A stretch of DNA of 64,000 nt, taken from Lachnospiraceae bacterium NK3A20 (GTDB lineage: Bacteria > Bacillota > Clostridia > Lachnospirales > Lachnospiraceae). The position numbers and the translations under genes are program-made. Position 1 is the first letter of the stretch, and each line of letters opens with the position of its first letter. The DNA lies in assembly GCA_900107575.1 (NCBI GenBank), contig FNQX01000013.1:43687-107686 (forward strand), written 5' to 3'. The notes below the pieces were generated by a model. The model did no database searches. It had not been told where the DNA came from and was given only the letters and a program-made list of their open reading frames with translations. Positions 25,122 through 35,087 of the stretch are shown here, in pieces.

Positions 25122-25855
25122 TATGCCGCTCCTTTCTCTCTGGCCTTGTCGTCATCGGAGCACACCGATTCCATGGCGCAGCCGTCGCAGCCGAAGCTGT
25201 TGCGGATCTTCGATTTGTCACGGGTGAAGAAATGTACCGCTGCCATGACGCAGGCGAAAACAAAGAAGCCGCCCGGTACCATTGTCATGATGCCCATACC
25301 CGGAATTCCCAGCGCGGACTGCAGCTGGATTCCCTTGAATCCGGGAGCGAGGCCGAACCAGTCTCCTGCCAGCCAGGTGCCGGACCCCAGAATCTCACGA
25401 AAGGAGCCCATGATACAGAGCGTCAGCGTGAATCCAAGGCCCATGCCGATGCCATCCAGCGCGGAATCAACGACGCTGTTCTTCGATGCGAACATCTCGG
25501 CTCTGCCGAGGATGATGCAGTTCACGACGATGAGTGGCAGATACAGGCCCAGTGCCGAATACAGGGACGGAACGAATGCCTGCAGCAGCATCTGGACGAT
25601 GGTAACAAAGCCTGCGATTACCGTGATGAAACAGGGGATTCTGACCTTGTCCGGGATCAGTTTATGCAGGGCGGAAATAACGATATTGGAGCAGATGAGA
25701 ACTGCCGTTGCGGCAAGTCCCATGCCAAGGCCTGTCTCCACGCTGGTGGATGTCGCCAGTGTCGGGCAGGTACCGATGACCAGAACCAGAACGGGATTCT
25801 CCTTGATCAGTCCGTTGGTCAGGATCTGGAACTTGGATTTGCCAGTCTGTGCCAT
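25121..25855 (-). CDS. rnfE: Rnf complex subunit E, membrane protein
   Basis: The 244-residue membrane subunit is homologous to RnfA, with the paired motifs GTCPTLATSTS near 28-38 and VNCIILGRAE near 105-114. A soluble C-terminal tail contains three Cys residues (FGCDGCAMESVC); such Cys-bearing tails occur in some clostridial RnfE proteins. GGAGG lies 7 bases before the ATG. Confidence 0.94.
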   Translation of the reverse strand: MAQTGKSKFQILTNGLIKENPVLVLVIGTCPTLATSTSVETGLGMGLAATAVLICSNIVISALHKLIPDKVRIPCFITVIAGFVTIVQMLLQAFVPSLYSALGLYLPLIVVNCIILGRAEMFASKNSVVDSALDGIGMGLGFTLTLCIMGSFREILGSGTWLAGDWFGLAPGFKGIQLQSALGIPGMGIMTMVPGGFFVFACVMAAVHFFTRDKSKIRNSFGCDGCAMESVCSDDDKAREKGAA

Positions 25856-26458
25856 TTAAATACCTCCATTCGACTTAAGATCAGCAAAGGCAGACAGAGC
25901 GGCCTGTACACCGCTATGGATCGCCTGTCCGGAAACCGAGGCGCCGGAGATGTACTGGAACTGCTCTCCGCTTTCGGTCTGAGACGTTTCCTTTTTGACA
26001 TTGTCGGAGCCGAGCGCCGTCATACCTTTGTACTGACCAAGGTACTCGGGATCCTGATCTCTTGTGCCGACGCCGGGAGTGTCTTCATGATCGGTGACAG
26101 AGACGCCGGTGATCGCGCCGTCAGCATCCATGCCTACCATCATGGTGAGGTCTCCACCGAAAGACTTCGTGACAACCGTCGCAACCGTGCCACTGCCGTT
26201 GTCTGCCGTGTAGACTTCCTTCACTTCAGCCTTGCCGTCTTCACTCGTGATCTCATTCGCAAGATCTGCCTTTGTGAAGCTGTCCGCGTCAGGCAGCAGT
26301 TCCTGCCTCGTCGCGGTCGCGGAAGCCTCCGCGTTCGCGATGATGATGGGATCAGTGATGAAATTCGTCACGGCCAGAAGTGCTGTTGTGACCAGTGCGA
26401 TCACTGAGAGAATGATCACGGGGTAAACATATTCCTTGAAATTCGTATTCTTCGTCAT
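25856..26458 (-). CDS. rnfG: Rnf complex subunit G, FMN-binding
   Basis: The 200-residue protein has one N-terminal membrane helix and an extracytoplasmic FMN-binding domain. The covalent-FMN site near residues 171-178 reads SGASVSG, with Ser where Thr is usual (SGAT). ApbE-type motifs accept Ser or Thr at this position, so flavinylation is still plausible. The upstream segment HEDTPGVGTR is family-typical. Its start overlaps the rnfD stop (ATGA). Confidence 0.92.
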   Translation of the reverse strand: MTKNTNFKEYVYPVIILSVIALVTTALLAVTNFITDPIIIANAEASATATRQELLPDADSFTKADLANEITSEDGKAEVKEVYTADNGSGTVATVVTKSFGGDLTMMVGMDADGAITGVSVTDHEDTPGVGTRDQDPEYLGQYKGMTALGSDNVKKETSQTESGEQFQYISGASVSGQAIHSGVQAALSAFADLKSNGGI

Positions 26459-27549
26459 GCCTTAGCGCCCCCTTCCGGCTTTGCCGCGTCAGCGCCGGCA
26501 GCGCCTGCGGTTGCAAGAGCCTTCTTCTCCGCCTTTGCCGCGGCCTTAGCCATCTTCTCCTTCTTCGCAATACCGTAGAAGGATCTCTCAACATAGCGGT
26601 CGATGAGCGGCGCCATGATATTCATGAACAGGATGGCAAAAGATACGCCTTCCGGATAGCTGCAGAGAAGACGGATCACCATTGTCACCACGCCGCAGCC
26701 AATGCCGTAGATCACGCGGCTTCTCTTCATGATGGGGCTCGTGACATAGTCCGTCGCGCAGAAGAACGCACCGAAGAATACACCGCCCGCGAGGATCTGG
26801 AAGATCGCCATTTGAAACGCGTTGTAATCTCCCGCTCCGCCTGTGACTGCATAGTAGATCAGGGAGATCACGAATACCGTCGCGATAAAGGTGCAGGGAA
26901 TGATCGGGCTGATGATCTTCTTCCAGATGAGGAAGATGCCGCCGATCAGGATCGCCAGCGTGCAGGTCTCGCCCATGGCGCCGCCAATGTTGCCGAGGAA
27001 CATCTGTCCGAGGGACGGTGCCTGATCCATTGCGTTGTCAGCGAGAAGTCCCAAGGGAGTCGCTCCTGTCACAGCGTCCGTTGCCGCCTTCTGGAATCTC
27101 GTTGTCGGCCAGGTAGTCATCTGACTCGTCCAGGACAGGAGGAGAACGATACGGCCTACGATCGCGGGGTTCGCGATGTTGCGGCCGATGCCGCCGTAGA
27201 GCTCCTTGACGATGATGATGGCTACACCGCAGCCGATCGCCAGCATCCAGATCGGGAAGTTGGCGGGAACGTTCAGAGCCAGGATGACGCCGGTTACCAG
27301 ACAGGATAAATCACCAGTGGTATCGGGCTTCTTCATTATTTTCTCATAGCACCATTCGGACAGGAACGCGAAGATCCCGCCGAAGAGCACCCTGGAGAGC
27401 GCGCCGGGTCCGAAGAAAACCGTCGCCGCCACAATGCAGGGAACGAGGCCTATGAGGACATAGAGCATGGTCTTCTGCGTATCCAGCTTCGTCACAATGT
27501 GCGGAGAGTTGGAAACGAGCAGATTGGTCTTAGCTTCACTTGCGGGCAT
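26455..27549 (-). CDS. rnfD: Rnf complex subunit D, membrane flavoprotein
   Basis: The 364-residue protein has about nine membrane helices. It holds the covalent-FMN motif DAVTGATPLG near 157-166, where Thr is the attachment site. Other markers are NIANPAIVGR and the conserved CSYPEGVSFAILFMN near the C terminus. The last about 35 residues are an Ala/Lys/Gly-rich cytoplasmic tail. The start (ATG at 27549, GGAGGCGG upstream) overlaps the end of rnfC by 14 bases. Confidence 0.95.
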   Translation of the reverse strand: MPASEAKTNLLVSNSPHIVTKLDTQKTMLYVLIGLVPCIVAATVFFGPGALSRVLFGGIFAFLSEWCYEKIMKKPDTTGDLSCLVTGVILALNVPANFPIWMLAIGCGVAIIIVKELYGGIGRNIANPAIVGRIVLLLSWTSQMTTWPTTRFQKAATDAVTGATPLGLLADNAMDQAPSLGQMFLGNIGGAMGETCTLAILIGGIFLIWKKIISPIIPCTFIATVFVISLIYYAVTGGAGDYNAFQMAIFQILAGGVFFGAFFCATDYVTSPIMKRSRVIYGIGCGVVTMVIRLLCSYPEGVSFAILFMNIMAPLIDRYVERSFYGIAKKEKMAKAAAKAEKKALATAGAAGADAAKPEGGAKA

Positions 27550-28858
27550 TGCGATCCGCCTCCTTTACCATAGCTTTGCCGAGCTTGTTCATGAAAGCCA
27601 GCGGCCGGTGCGCCGGACAAACATAGGAACAACTGCCGCACTCCATGCACTGCATGACCTGCAGATCGCGGAGGGCGTTGACATCCTTGCTCTCATAAGC
27701 ATCCGCGTACGCGGTCGGCAACAGATCGAACGGGCATGCTTCGTGGCATCTGCCGCAGTGGATGCAGGCCGTCTCTTCGGGCAGCTCCGCCTTCTCTTTG
27801 GTGAACGCCAGAATGGCATTGTTCGCCTTGACAATCGGCACCTCATCCGAGAAAACAGCGCGGCCCATCATCGGTCCGCCCATCAGGATCTTGCGCGGCT
27901 CCGTCCGGTAGCCACCGCAGAATGCGATCGCGTCGTGAATCGTGGTACCAATCGGCAGCATGACATTCTTCGGTTCCGCCACCGCGTCGCCGTCAATCGT
28001 CAGCCTCTTCTCCACGAGCGGCCTGCCGGTGCGCAGGTACTGCCCCATGAAGGCCGTCGATGTGATATTGGATACGATGACACCGAGAGATGCGGGGAGA
28101 ACGCCTGCGTCGCACTGTTTGCCCGTCACCTCATAGATGAGGACACGCTCGGCGCCTTTCGGGTACCTTGCCTGCAGCGGGAAAACATGGAGATTTTTGA
28201 GTTTCTGCTCCGCGATCAGGCGGTTGAAATTGTCGATGGCGTTCTGTTTGTTGTTCTCAATGGCGATATAACCATTCTCCGCCTGCAGCCATTTCATCAT
28301 GGCTTCGGCGCCGTCCAGGACGTCCTGGGCATTCTCGAGCATGGTTCTGTGATCGGATGTGATGTAGGGCTCACACTCGGCACCATTGACGATCAGGGTG
28401 TCAATGTCGATGAGATTCTTCGGGTTGAACTTGACCCAGGAAGGGAAAGACGCACCGCCCAGACCCACGAGGCCGGATGCGCGCATCGCCTTGATGAAAT
28501 CGGGCTGGGACTCGATGACAGGGGCTGTGAACTCCTCCTCCGTCTGCAGGCCGTCAGCCGTGATGTCGACCAGCGTGTCCATGCCGCCCATCGCGTTGCG
28601 GACCGTCTCAATGTCCGTGACAGTACCGGAGACCGAGCTGTGTACAGGCACACTCAGGAACGCGTCTGTATCGCCGATCAGCGTGCCGACCTTGACTGCA
28701 TCACCTTTTTTCACCAAAGGTTTACAGGGGGCGCCGATATTCTGAGACATGGAGAGTTTGACCATGGCAGGAACCGGCATGACCTCGGTCTGCTTATCGG
28801 CGGTATTCTTGTAGTGTCCGGCATCGATACTCGTCAGATGCTTCTTGCGGAATAACAT
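27536..28858 (-). CDS. rnfC: Rnf complex subunit C, NADH/iron-sulfur subunit
   Basis: The 440-residue peripheral subunit is homologous to the NADH/FMN-binding region of complex I. It has an N-terminal barrel-sandwich domain (VHSSVSGTV). The binding loop is GLGGASFPSWVKF, then VNGAECEPYIT. Two [4Fe-4S] motifs near the C terminus read CIHCGRCHEACP and CMECGSCSYVCP. The ATG at 28858 is chosen because GGAGG lies 8 bases upstream. It is the first gene of the operon. Confidence 0.95.
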   Translation of the reverse strand: MLFRKKHLTSIDAGHYKNTADKQTEVMPVPAMVKLSMSQNIGAPCKPLVKKGDAVKVGTLIGDTDAFLSVPVHSSVSGTVTDIETVRNAMGGMDTLVDITADGLQTEEEFTAPVIESQPDFIKAMRASGLVGLGGASFPSWVKFNPKNLIDIDTLIVNGAECEPYITSDHRTMLENAQDVLDGAEAMMKWLQAENGYIAIENNKQNAIDNFNRLIAEQKLKNLHVFPLQARYPKGAERVLIYEVTGKQCDAGVLPASLGVIVSNITSTAFMGQYLRTGRPLVEKRLTIDGDAVAEPKNVMLPIGTTIHDAIAFCGGYRTEPRKILMGGPMMGRAVFSDEVPIVKANNAILAFTKEKAELPEETACIHCGRCHEACPFDLLPTAYADAYESKDVNALRDLQVMQCMECGSCSYVCPAHRPLAFMNKLGKAMVKEADRNARK

Positions 28859-28889
28859 GTTGAATACCTCCACTCATAGTGATTCCTAT

Positions 28890-28918
28890 ATTATAGAACG
28901 ATGTTTATAGAAATTTAA
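28890..28918 (-). promoter_or_regulatory. Candidate promoter of the rnf operon
   Basis: On the minus strand a perfect TATAAT (28890-28895) lies 17 bases from TTAAAT (28913-28918), a weak -35. It is about 30 bases upstream of the rnfC start, in an AT-rich stretch. Confidence 0.45.
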
Positions 28919-28949
28919 GGGTAATTTTATACCTTTTCACGATATGAAA

Positions 28950-28993
28950 CAAAAATAGCAGGGCCGGCTTTGTCAATTTTGCCGCCCCCTGCT
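28950..28993 (-). terminator. Terminator separating the upstream glycan genes from rnf
   Basis: On the minus strand, AGCAGGG and CCCTGCT with inner CGGC/GCCG pairs form a strong stem around AAAATTGACAAA. ATTTTTGTTT follows. It directly follows the membrane protein gene that ends at 29010 and precedes the rnfC promoter. Confidence 0.85.
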
Positions 28994-29009
28994 GTGTATT
29001 TTATAAAGT

Positions 29010-30629
29010 TCACTTTGTCCAACTAAGTATCTGCGCCATTTTCTCCTGATAATCTTGTACACTGTCAAATCCATAAACCAGGTAGCTCTCATCCTGATAG
29101 ATCAGATTTTCCATGGTATAGTGAATAATGTTCTGCATCGTCAGGTCTTCGTCTTCCGCATCTTTAGCCGCTCTAACGATAAAAAACTTCCCCTCCGGCA
29201 TCTGTACTGAATGATCGACTGACTGCAGCCAAGGATAGATTGACATAAGATCATTGACATCGTTGATGGTCCACATCTCCACCTGCCCATCTGTAAGTGC
29301 AGTCAGAATGTTGCTGTCCCAGAATGTAGCATATCCTTGCGTGTAACCGCTGGTTTTCAGCCAGTCGCCGAGGGCGATCTGCGCCGTATCATTCGGTACC
29401 CAGGAGATATAAGGGTGTCTCATGGTATTCAAACTGCATAGCAGGACCATCACTGCCAAAGTTACCGGTAGGATTATTCGATACAATTCATCTCTTAAAT
29501 GAACGAATAGTATCAGGATCCCCGTAAATGCCAACGGCAGAAATACCGTCCAGTAAGACTCATTGTAGGTATCTGTAAAACTATACACCACAAGAAGGAT
29601 TGCAAAGGCTGTCACAGAGAAGATTTCCAGCAGCTCCTCTTCTGCAGACAACTTCTTTTTAGTCAATGTCAGGACGAATCCTATGATACCCAGAAGAACA
29701 ATAATCAAACTGCACAGGTTCGCCACTCCGCCAGGCGACATAATGTGAACGTCACTGTCGTTCCAGCCAAATAGGGAAATCAAATCTCCCATGCAGGTGA
29801 TGACACGGTTCAGATCAAAGGCTGACCAAATCGTTTCACTCTGCGTCGCAAAATGGTAATGTTGGTGCAAAATCGTGTTATTGATTTCGTATCCCGCAAG
29901 TCCGATTATTGCATATACAGAAGCCAATACCGGTATACGTAACTTGTCCTTAAGAGAATGATCCTCCCGATGATGCAACAGGAAATATTCTACTGCTGCA
30001 CACCACAGCGGGATATAGCAGATCATCATCTGCCGTAATCCGCCAAGGCATGCTGTAAAGGCAACGACCAGGAGAAGTATCGCCAGCACTCTTCTCACAG
30101 GCGCACTGATTCGCATCCTCCATTCTGGTGAAACACACAAGATGAACAGTGAAATCGAAATGATTGTGAATCCAATATGCGGGATATAATACGAATTTAA
30201 AATTACATTCCAGCCATACCAGTCACTATAAGGTGCGATCAGAACCGTGGCAAGAAATGGAGCCAGTTCTATTCTGCGAATGGCATAGGCCAGCAGGAAA
30301 GCGCAGAGAATAAAGAATAGTAAAAATATGGCAACCGATAACGTCTTAGCTGCCATCCAGTTGTTCGGGAACACAGCGAATCCAATGCGGTATACCAACT
30401 GCGTATTCACCACCCGCAGTTCTGAAGAATAGTACCACCCGTTAGACAGAATAAGATCACCATCACGATCCAGCCTCTTTGCCAGAATCATTTCTGAAAC
30501 AGCATCACTGTTCAGCAAATACAGCCCTTTGCGCCATATATAAAGAATATCAGCCGCGTAAACACTCAGCATCAAAATGAATGTCAGGAAAAGCCTTCTC
30601 CTTGCCCCAATTGTCAATTCCTTCTTCAT
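29010..30629 (-). CDS. Polytopic membrane protein, GT-C-like, function unknown
   Basis: About 539 residues with 11-12 hydrophobic segments. After helix one the loop reads YLLNSDAVSEMILAKRLDRD, with an acidic residue in the place used by GT-C enzymes. A soluble C-terminal region follows from about residue 435. No named family is recognised with confidence. The ATG at 30629 has AGGAG 8 bases upstream. It closes a run that starts with the ABC exporter at 38593. Confidence 0.6.
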   Translation of the reverse strand: MKKELTIGARRRLFLTFILMLSVYAADILYIWRKGLYLLNSDAVSEMILAKRLDRDGDLILSNGWYYSSELRVVNTQLVYRIGFAVFPNNWMAAKTLSVAIFLLFFILCAFLLAYAIRRIELAPFLATVLIAPYSDWYGWNVILNSYYIPHIGFTIISISLFILCVSPEWRMRISAPVRRVLAILLLVVAFTACLGGLRQMMICYIPLWCAAVEYFLLHHREDHSLKDKLRIPVLASVYAIIGLAGYEINNTILHQHYHFATQSETIWSAFDLNRVITCMGDLISLFGWNDSDVHIMSPGGVANLCSLIIVLLGIIGFVLTLTKKKLSAEEELLEIFSVTAFAILLVVYSFTDTYNESYWTVFLPLAFTGILILFVHLRDELYRIILPVTLAVMVLLCSLNTMRHPYISWVPNDTAQIALGDWLKTSGYTQGYATFWDSNILTALTDGQVEMWTINDVNDLMSIYPWLQSVDHSVQMPEGKFFIVRAAKDAEDEDLTMQNIIHYTMENLIYQDESYLVYGFDSVQDYQEKMAQILSWTK

Positions 30630-30669
30630 CAGCAACACTCCTGTATGAACTAACACCATACGCCAGCGA

Positions 30670-32442
30670 TTATATCAACATTTCTCTCTGCTCTCTTTTT
30701 CTCGCGGTGACGCTGGCGATTCCCAATCCGAGGGTCAGGATTATCATCCCGGCGGAAAAGATCACAGCCATCTTCCTCGCCTCTACGTACCGCGCCGATG
30801 CATTGGACCGATACTCCAATGTATGCTCTCCGCCTTCGCTCACAGTGAAGGAATAGGTATAACTGTCAGCATCCTTTCGGAATAACTGATCCTTCGGGAT
30901 TTCACTGCCATCCAGATACACGCTGTTATAATCCGAACTGGAAATATTGGTATCAACAACTGTATTGGCAGAACAGTGAAAAGCAACGCTTTCCGGTTCC
31001 AGAATGTTCTCATCCAGCGGCAGACTGACATCCATGCGCCGCTCTGTCATCTCTATCACAGCGATCCCGGCGTTGGCATAGTCATTTCTCCAATAGAAAC
31101 TGCCCGGAGCGACATTGGATGATAAATCCGCCTGAGAGAAGTCCCCCAATGCATACGCATAACTTTCAGAAATGAATACATTCTCCGCGGACATGAGGAG
31201 TGCGGCAGCAAAGATCACCAAGAGTGCCTTCTTCATTCTGGTCCGCCGAATCTTGAGCAGCAGATAAATCTGATATACCGTCGCAGCCAGCACCAGCAGA
31301 TCCACGTAAGTGATCAGGCGGTACTCAAACTGAATCGAATAAAAGATCTTCTCTGTAACGGACTTGATCCAGCTGCAGCTGCTGAACAGATACATGAGGA
31401 ACGCCAGAGCGAGGAGCCCGGCATTCGTCGCCTTCTCCCTCCTGGAGAAATGTTTTCTGTAATACAGAACCATGCACAGTGTTGCCAGACAGATCAGCAG
31501 CAGAGGCACATTCACCTGCAGGCAGAGATACGGCGCAATGGCGTTACGCCCGTGATAGATGGATTTATGACTGTACGGATACAAAGCTATCCGGTACAGC
31601 ATTCCTTTCAGTCCAGTTGGTGTGAACCACATGATCTTATCCGTGCTGACATAAGTGCTCCCGGCATTGTCGACTACCGTCCGCACCCATGGGAGGATCG
31701 AAGCCACCATCCCAGCGGCAAGGATCCCTCCGTAAAACAGCAGGCCCTCCTTATGCACCGTGGTTCGGATCAGTCCCGGTATCGTCACGAACACAATGAC
31801 GATATAGAGGATGCCGCCAATCTCTGCCGTGATCGGATGTGCTCCGAGGATCAGCAGTGCATTCAACATGGACAGCGTGATGTAGAAAAGTCGGTGAACC
31901 GAAGTCGTTCTGAGAGCCATGATCCAGGAGCCAATGGCCAGATACAGGCACAGCATTGCGAAGTATTCCCCGCGGCCTCCATCTCCATACAATTTGGTGA
32001 TGAGGTATGTATTCCACATCACGATGGCAGTGAATGCCAGGGTCAGAAACTGCACATGGTACTGGCCCCTCCGGAAAACACCGCGGAACAATCCGCCGTA
32101 AATGCTGAAGATGAGCCCTTCCTGCAATAGCTGAGTCAGTATGACAGCTTTTCTGGCACTTCCGACCACGATTGCCGCCATTCCCATGAGCGGATAATAC
32201 AGATAACCGTAGAACATCGGATTCACCATGCCCACCAGACCATCCTGTGTGTTGATCGCACTGGGGAAAGCATGGTTTGCCAGAAGATATCGTTTCATAT
32301 ATTCGATCAGCCACAGATTATTGGCCCAGTCGACATAGAAATAATGAAATTTGAACAGCATCAGCAGAGGCGCGATGATGATTGCAGCTCCCGCAATCGG
32401 AACGGCAAGCCGTGATAAATTCTGTCTGGTGAATGATGTCAT
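30670..32442 (-). CDS. Polytopic membrane protein, possibly PTPS-related GT-C type
   Basis: The 590-residue protein has about 10-11 hydrophobic helices and a soluble C-terminal beta-rich domain (residues about 440-560), followed by a final helix. Its N-terminal loop FYVDWANNLWLIEYMKRYL and the segment NPMFYGYLYYPLMG resemble membrane proteins annotated as 6-pyruvoyl-tetrahydropterin synthase-related, which are GT-C-like despite the name. The identification is tentative. The ATG lies 5 bases after the YfhO-like stop. Confidence 0.55.
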   Translation of the reverse strand: MTSFTRQNLSRLAVPIAGAAIIIAPLLMLFKFHYFYVDWANNLWLIEYMKRYLLANHAFPSAINTQDGLVGMVNPMFYGYLYYPLMGMAAIVVGSARKAVILTQLLQEGLIFSIYGGLFRGVFRRGQYHVQFLTLAFTAIVMWNTYLITKLYGDGGRGEYFAMLCLYLAIGSWIMALRTTSVHRLFYITLSMLNALLILGAHPITAEIGGILYIVIVFVTIPGLIRTTVHKEGLLFYGGILAAGMVASILPWVRTVVDNAGSTYVSTDKIMWFTPTGLKGMLYRIALYPYSHKSIYHGRNAIAPYLCLQVNVPLLLICLATLCMVLYYRKHFSRREKATNAGLLALAFLMYLFSSCSWIKSVTEKIFYSIQFEYRLITYVDLLVLAATVYQIYLLLKIRRTRMKKALLVIFAAALLMSAENVFISESYAYALGDFSQADLSSNVAPGSFYWRNDYANAGIAVIEMTERRMDVSLPLDENILEPESVAFHCSANTVVDTNISSSDYNSVYLDGSEIPKDQLFRKDADSYTYSFTVSEGGEHTLEYRSNASARYVEARKMAVIFSAGMIILTLGLGIASVTARKREQREMLI

Positions 32443-32446
32443 GGTC

Positions 32447-35074
32447 CTATTTCCTTCTCTTCTTCCCTGCGAATCCCCAGGCGATGCAGAACCATACGAT
32501 GCCCGCTACAGAGATCACAAGGCTCTCCCTCAGATATGGCGTATGGTATTGCCACAGAACCTGATGCTCTCCTTCCGGTACTACAACAGCCATGAAACCA
32601 TAGTCCGCACGCAACACTGTTGCAGGGCTGCCGTCAATCGCACATTGCCATGCACCACTGTAAGGGATGCTCACGAACAGCAGCCGGTCCGCCTTCGCGC
32701 TGAACTCATATTCCAGTCTGTTCGCAGACAGCCTGCGGCTGACCACTTGATTGCTTCCAGCAGCATCGTCAGCAGTTGCCTTCGCGTCAGGCTCACCGGG
32801 TAAATCCAGTCGCTTCAGCTCAATCCCCCGCAGACGGATATGTCCGCTTCCTAAGAACCGAATGTGAAACTCTCCTGATGTGAAGAAATAGCTCCCTTGT
32901 GGAATCTTCACCATGAATTCATCCGTCTGACCATAGAAGGAGTGTTCCGGCCGCAATCTCGCCTTCTGCCCTTCAATGTCAAGATCCAGGAGCAACCCGT
33001 CTTCATCGTATGTCATGCCATGCAGCTGCAAATAATATTCTGTATTCGAGGTTCTCTGAGCTTCCTCCACATGAAGAATGATCTCCGAGTCTTCCGTGAC
33101 CTCAGATACAGCGCCAGTCATGTTCACGTACTCTTCGGTGAATGGAACATCTGCTGATCTCACCTGCAAGTTATTCACGCGATGCAAGGAGCTTTGATCC
33201 AGCCCGGATGCAGCAGCCCGCGAATTTTCATCTATAACAAGCGTATCCGTCATATGCCCGTTCAAATCCAATACATTCTCATCCGCAGCATCTGCCTCAC
33301 TGATGAAATTGGCGAACAATGTCCCTACCGGTTGGGGATTCTCCATCTGCAGGATATTGCTGTGGTCTCTGGTATCCGCATAGTGGTCAACAGACAGAAG
33401 CTTTTCCGCCTGTGATCTGCCTCCCAATCCCTGAAAGCAGAAAGCACCTCCCTGTATTCCCTCCGAAATTCGGTATGCATTCATGAAGCGTTGCAGGTTC
33501 GGATTCTGGATCGAATAATAGGATGTTGTCCCCTCTGTCCCTGTGATCAGTGACGCCCCATAGGAGGTATCATAGACATCCGTTCTCAGAAGTTGATCCG
33601 TTTTATTTGAATACGTGCCATAACCGCTGCTCAGAATCTCCTCATAGGCATCAAGATTTTTGAAATTGCGGTAATACCCGTTTCCTCCCGCAGCAGTAGG
33701 TGCGTTATTCACGAAAGCCATCAGGGCCACACAGACTGCAGCGTACAGCGCAAGGATCGAAGGAAAAGACTTTCTGCTGCCATACAGCCGATTGAGGAAG
33801 ATCAGCAGGAGAATGGGAAGAAATATCAGACACGCCGCCAGAATCGTGGCTATTCTGATCCCGTCCTTTGCCAGCAGGCAAAGTGTAGAGATGGCGCCTG
33901 CCAGCAGGATTCCGATGATAACCTGATGTTCGAGCTTCTCAATCTCCGGCAGCACGCGCGCGAGGAGGAGCGCCAAGACAAAATACAGCTGGTAGGTCCA
34001 GCGATCCGTCGTATAGGAGAAACCATTCATCATGCTGCCCCAGAACGGAACAAAATATCCCACGCACAGGATCAGGGTGAGGATTCTGATGGAGAGACTG
34101 ATCTTGGATCTGAGCTGACTGTTGAAAACCAGGGTGAGGATAACAGCGATTACAACAACGTTAAGTCCCAGCCCTTCTCCGTACCCGGGTCCCCGGAAGA
34201 TACCAATGCCCTTGTTCATCCAATCTTCTCGGCTGTAGACAGCGAGGATATAGTCGAGCAAGGAGATTTCATTGACTCTTTGGGAAGAGATAAGACCATA
34301 GGCAGAAGGAAGGAGAATCGCTGCGGAGATCATAAGTCCGACGAGGTAATGCTGGATGAGAAGGAAGAAACTCCGAATGATTTTCTCCTCAGCTCTTCTC
34401 TCGACGAACTGCAGCAGTGCATAGATGCCACAGATAATCGTGTCCATATACAGGAAATAGAATCCCGCTGCCGCCTGCAACGCCACTGCCAGTATGAGTC
34501 CTGCCGAAAATTTTCTCTCCTGCATGATGGCATCTATGCCATCGAACAGAAGCGGAAGGTAGATGATCATCGTCAGGAATACGGGGAACAGCATTCCTGA
34601 CGTCAGGGTAAATCCCGAGTATACATAGAACAACGCCGCCGCAAGAACTGCTGCTCTCCGACAGCCCTTCTTCAGAGCATAGGCAGAAAAGGTTATACCC
34701 GCAGCATACATTCTCAGGAGCGTGGTCAAGGTATAGCCGAGCGCCGAGAGTCTGTCGGGGAATGCGATGGCTGTCAGCGTGAAAACGTCGCCCAGGCCAT
34801 AATAGTTCAGTGTCGATAGAATATCCCCGCCGAAGCCGATCGTAAGATCAAAGGTCGGAATCGACATCCCGTGCAAAATCGCAGCTGCGGCTTGCCTGAG
34901 ATATTTTCCAATGTATACGTAGGCAGGATAATATTGGTTATAGCCATCCGCATTGGAGATGAAGGAAGCCCCAGTGTACGCAAAGAACGCATATACGATC
35001 GCAGTACATAGTACGAAAGCGATCGTATATACCAGATAATAATGTTTGCGAAGATAGTTCTCTGTCCATTTCAT
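32447..35074 (-). CDS. YfhO-family membrane glycosyltransferase
   Basis: From the ATG at 35074 the protein has about 875 residues. The hydrophobic N-terminal about 500 residues hold the YfhO hallmark region: NADGYNQYYPAYVYIGKYLR near 42-61, then FDLTIGFGGDILSTLNYYGL. A large extracytoplasmic domain and a last helix follow. In Bacillus and Listeria, YfhO-type proteins glycosylate lipoteichoic acid or related polymers using undecaprenyl-linked sugars. The earlier in-frame start would overlap the polymerase gene and add a low-complexity tail, so it was rejected. A short Asp/Ala-rich patch (EPDAKATADDAAGS) lies in the C-terminal domain. Confidence 0.82.
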   Translation of the reverse strand: MKWTENYLRKHYYLVYTIAFVLCTAIVYAFFAYTGASFISNADGYNQYYPAYVYIGKYLRQAAAAILHGMSIPTFDLTIGFGGDILSTLNYYGLGDVFTLTAIAFPDRLSALGYTLTTLLRMYAAGITFSAYALKKGCRRAAVLAAALFYVYSGFTLTSGMLFPVFLTMIIYLPLLFDGIDAIMQERKFSAGLILAVALQAAAGFYFLYMDTIICGIYALLQFVERRAEEKIIRSFFLLIQHYLVGLMISAAILLPSAYGLISSQRVNEISLLDYILAVYSREDWMNKGIGIFRGPGYGEGLGLNVVVIAVILTLVFNSQLRSKISLSIRILTLILCVGYFVPFWGSMMNGFSYTTDRWTYQLYFVLALLLARVLPEIEKLEHQVIIGILLAGAISTLCLLAKDGIRIATILAACLIFLPILLLIFLNRLYGSRKSFPSILALYAAVCVALMAFVNNAPTAAGGNGYYRNFKNLDAYEEILSSGYGTYSNKTDQLLRTDVYDTSYGASLITGTEGTTSYYSIQNPNLQRFMNAYRISEGIQGGAFCFQGLGGRSQAEKLLSVDHYADTRDHSNILQMENPQPVGTLFANFISEADAADENVLDLNGHMTDTLVIDENSRAAASGLDQSSLHRVNNLQVRSADVPFTEEYVNMTGAVSEVTEDSEIILHVEEAQRTSNTEYYLQLHGMTYDEDGLLLDLDIEGQKARLRPEHSFYGQTDEFMVKIPQGSYFFTSGEFHIRFLGSGHIRLRGIELKRLDLPGEPDAKATADDAAGSNQVVSRRLSANRLEYEFSAKADRLLFVSIPYSGAWQCAIDGSPATVLRADYGFMAVVVPEGEHQVLWQYHTPYLRESLVISVAGIVWFCIAWGFAGKKRRK

Positions 35075-35087
35075 AGAATGCAAATCT

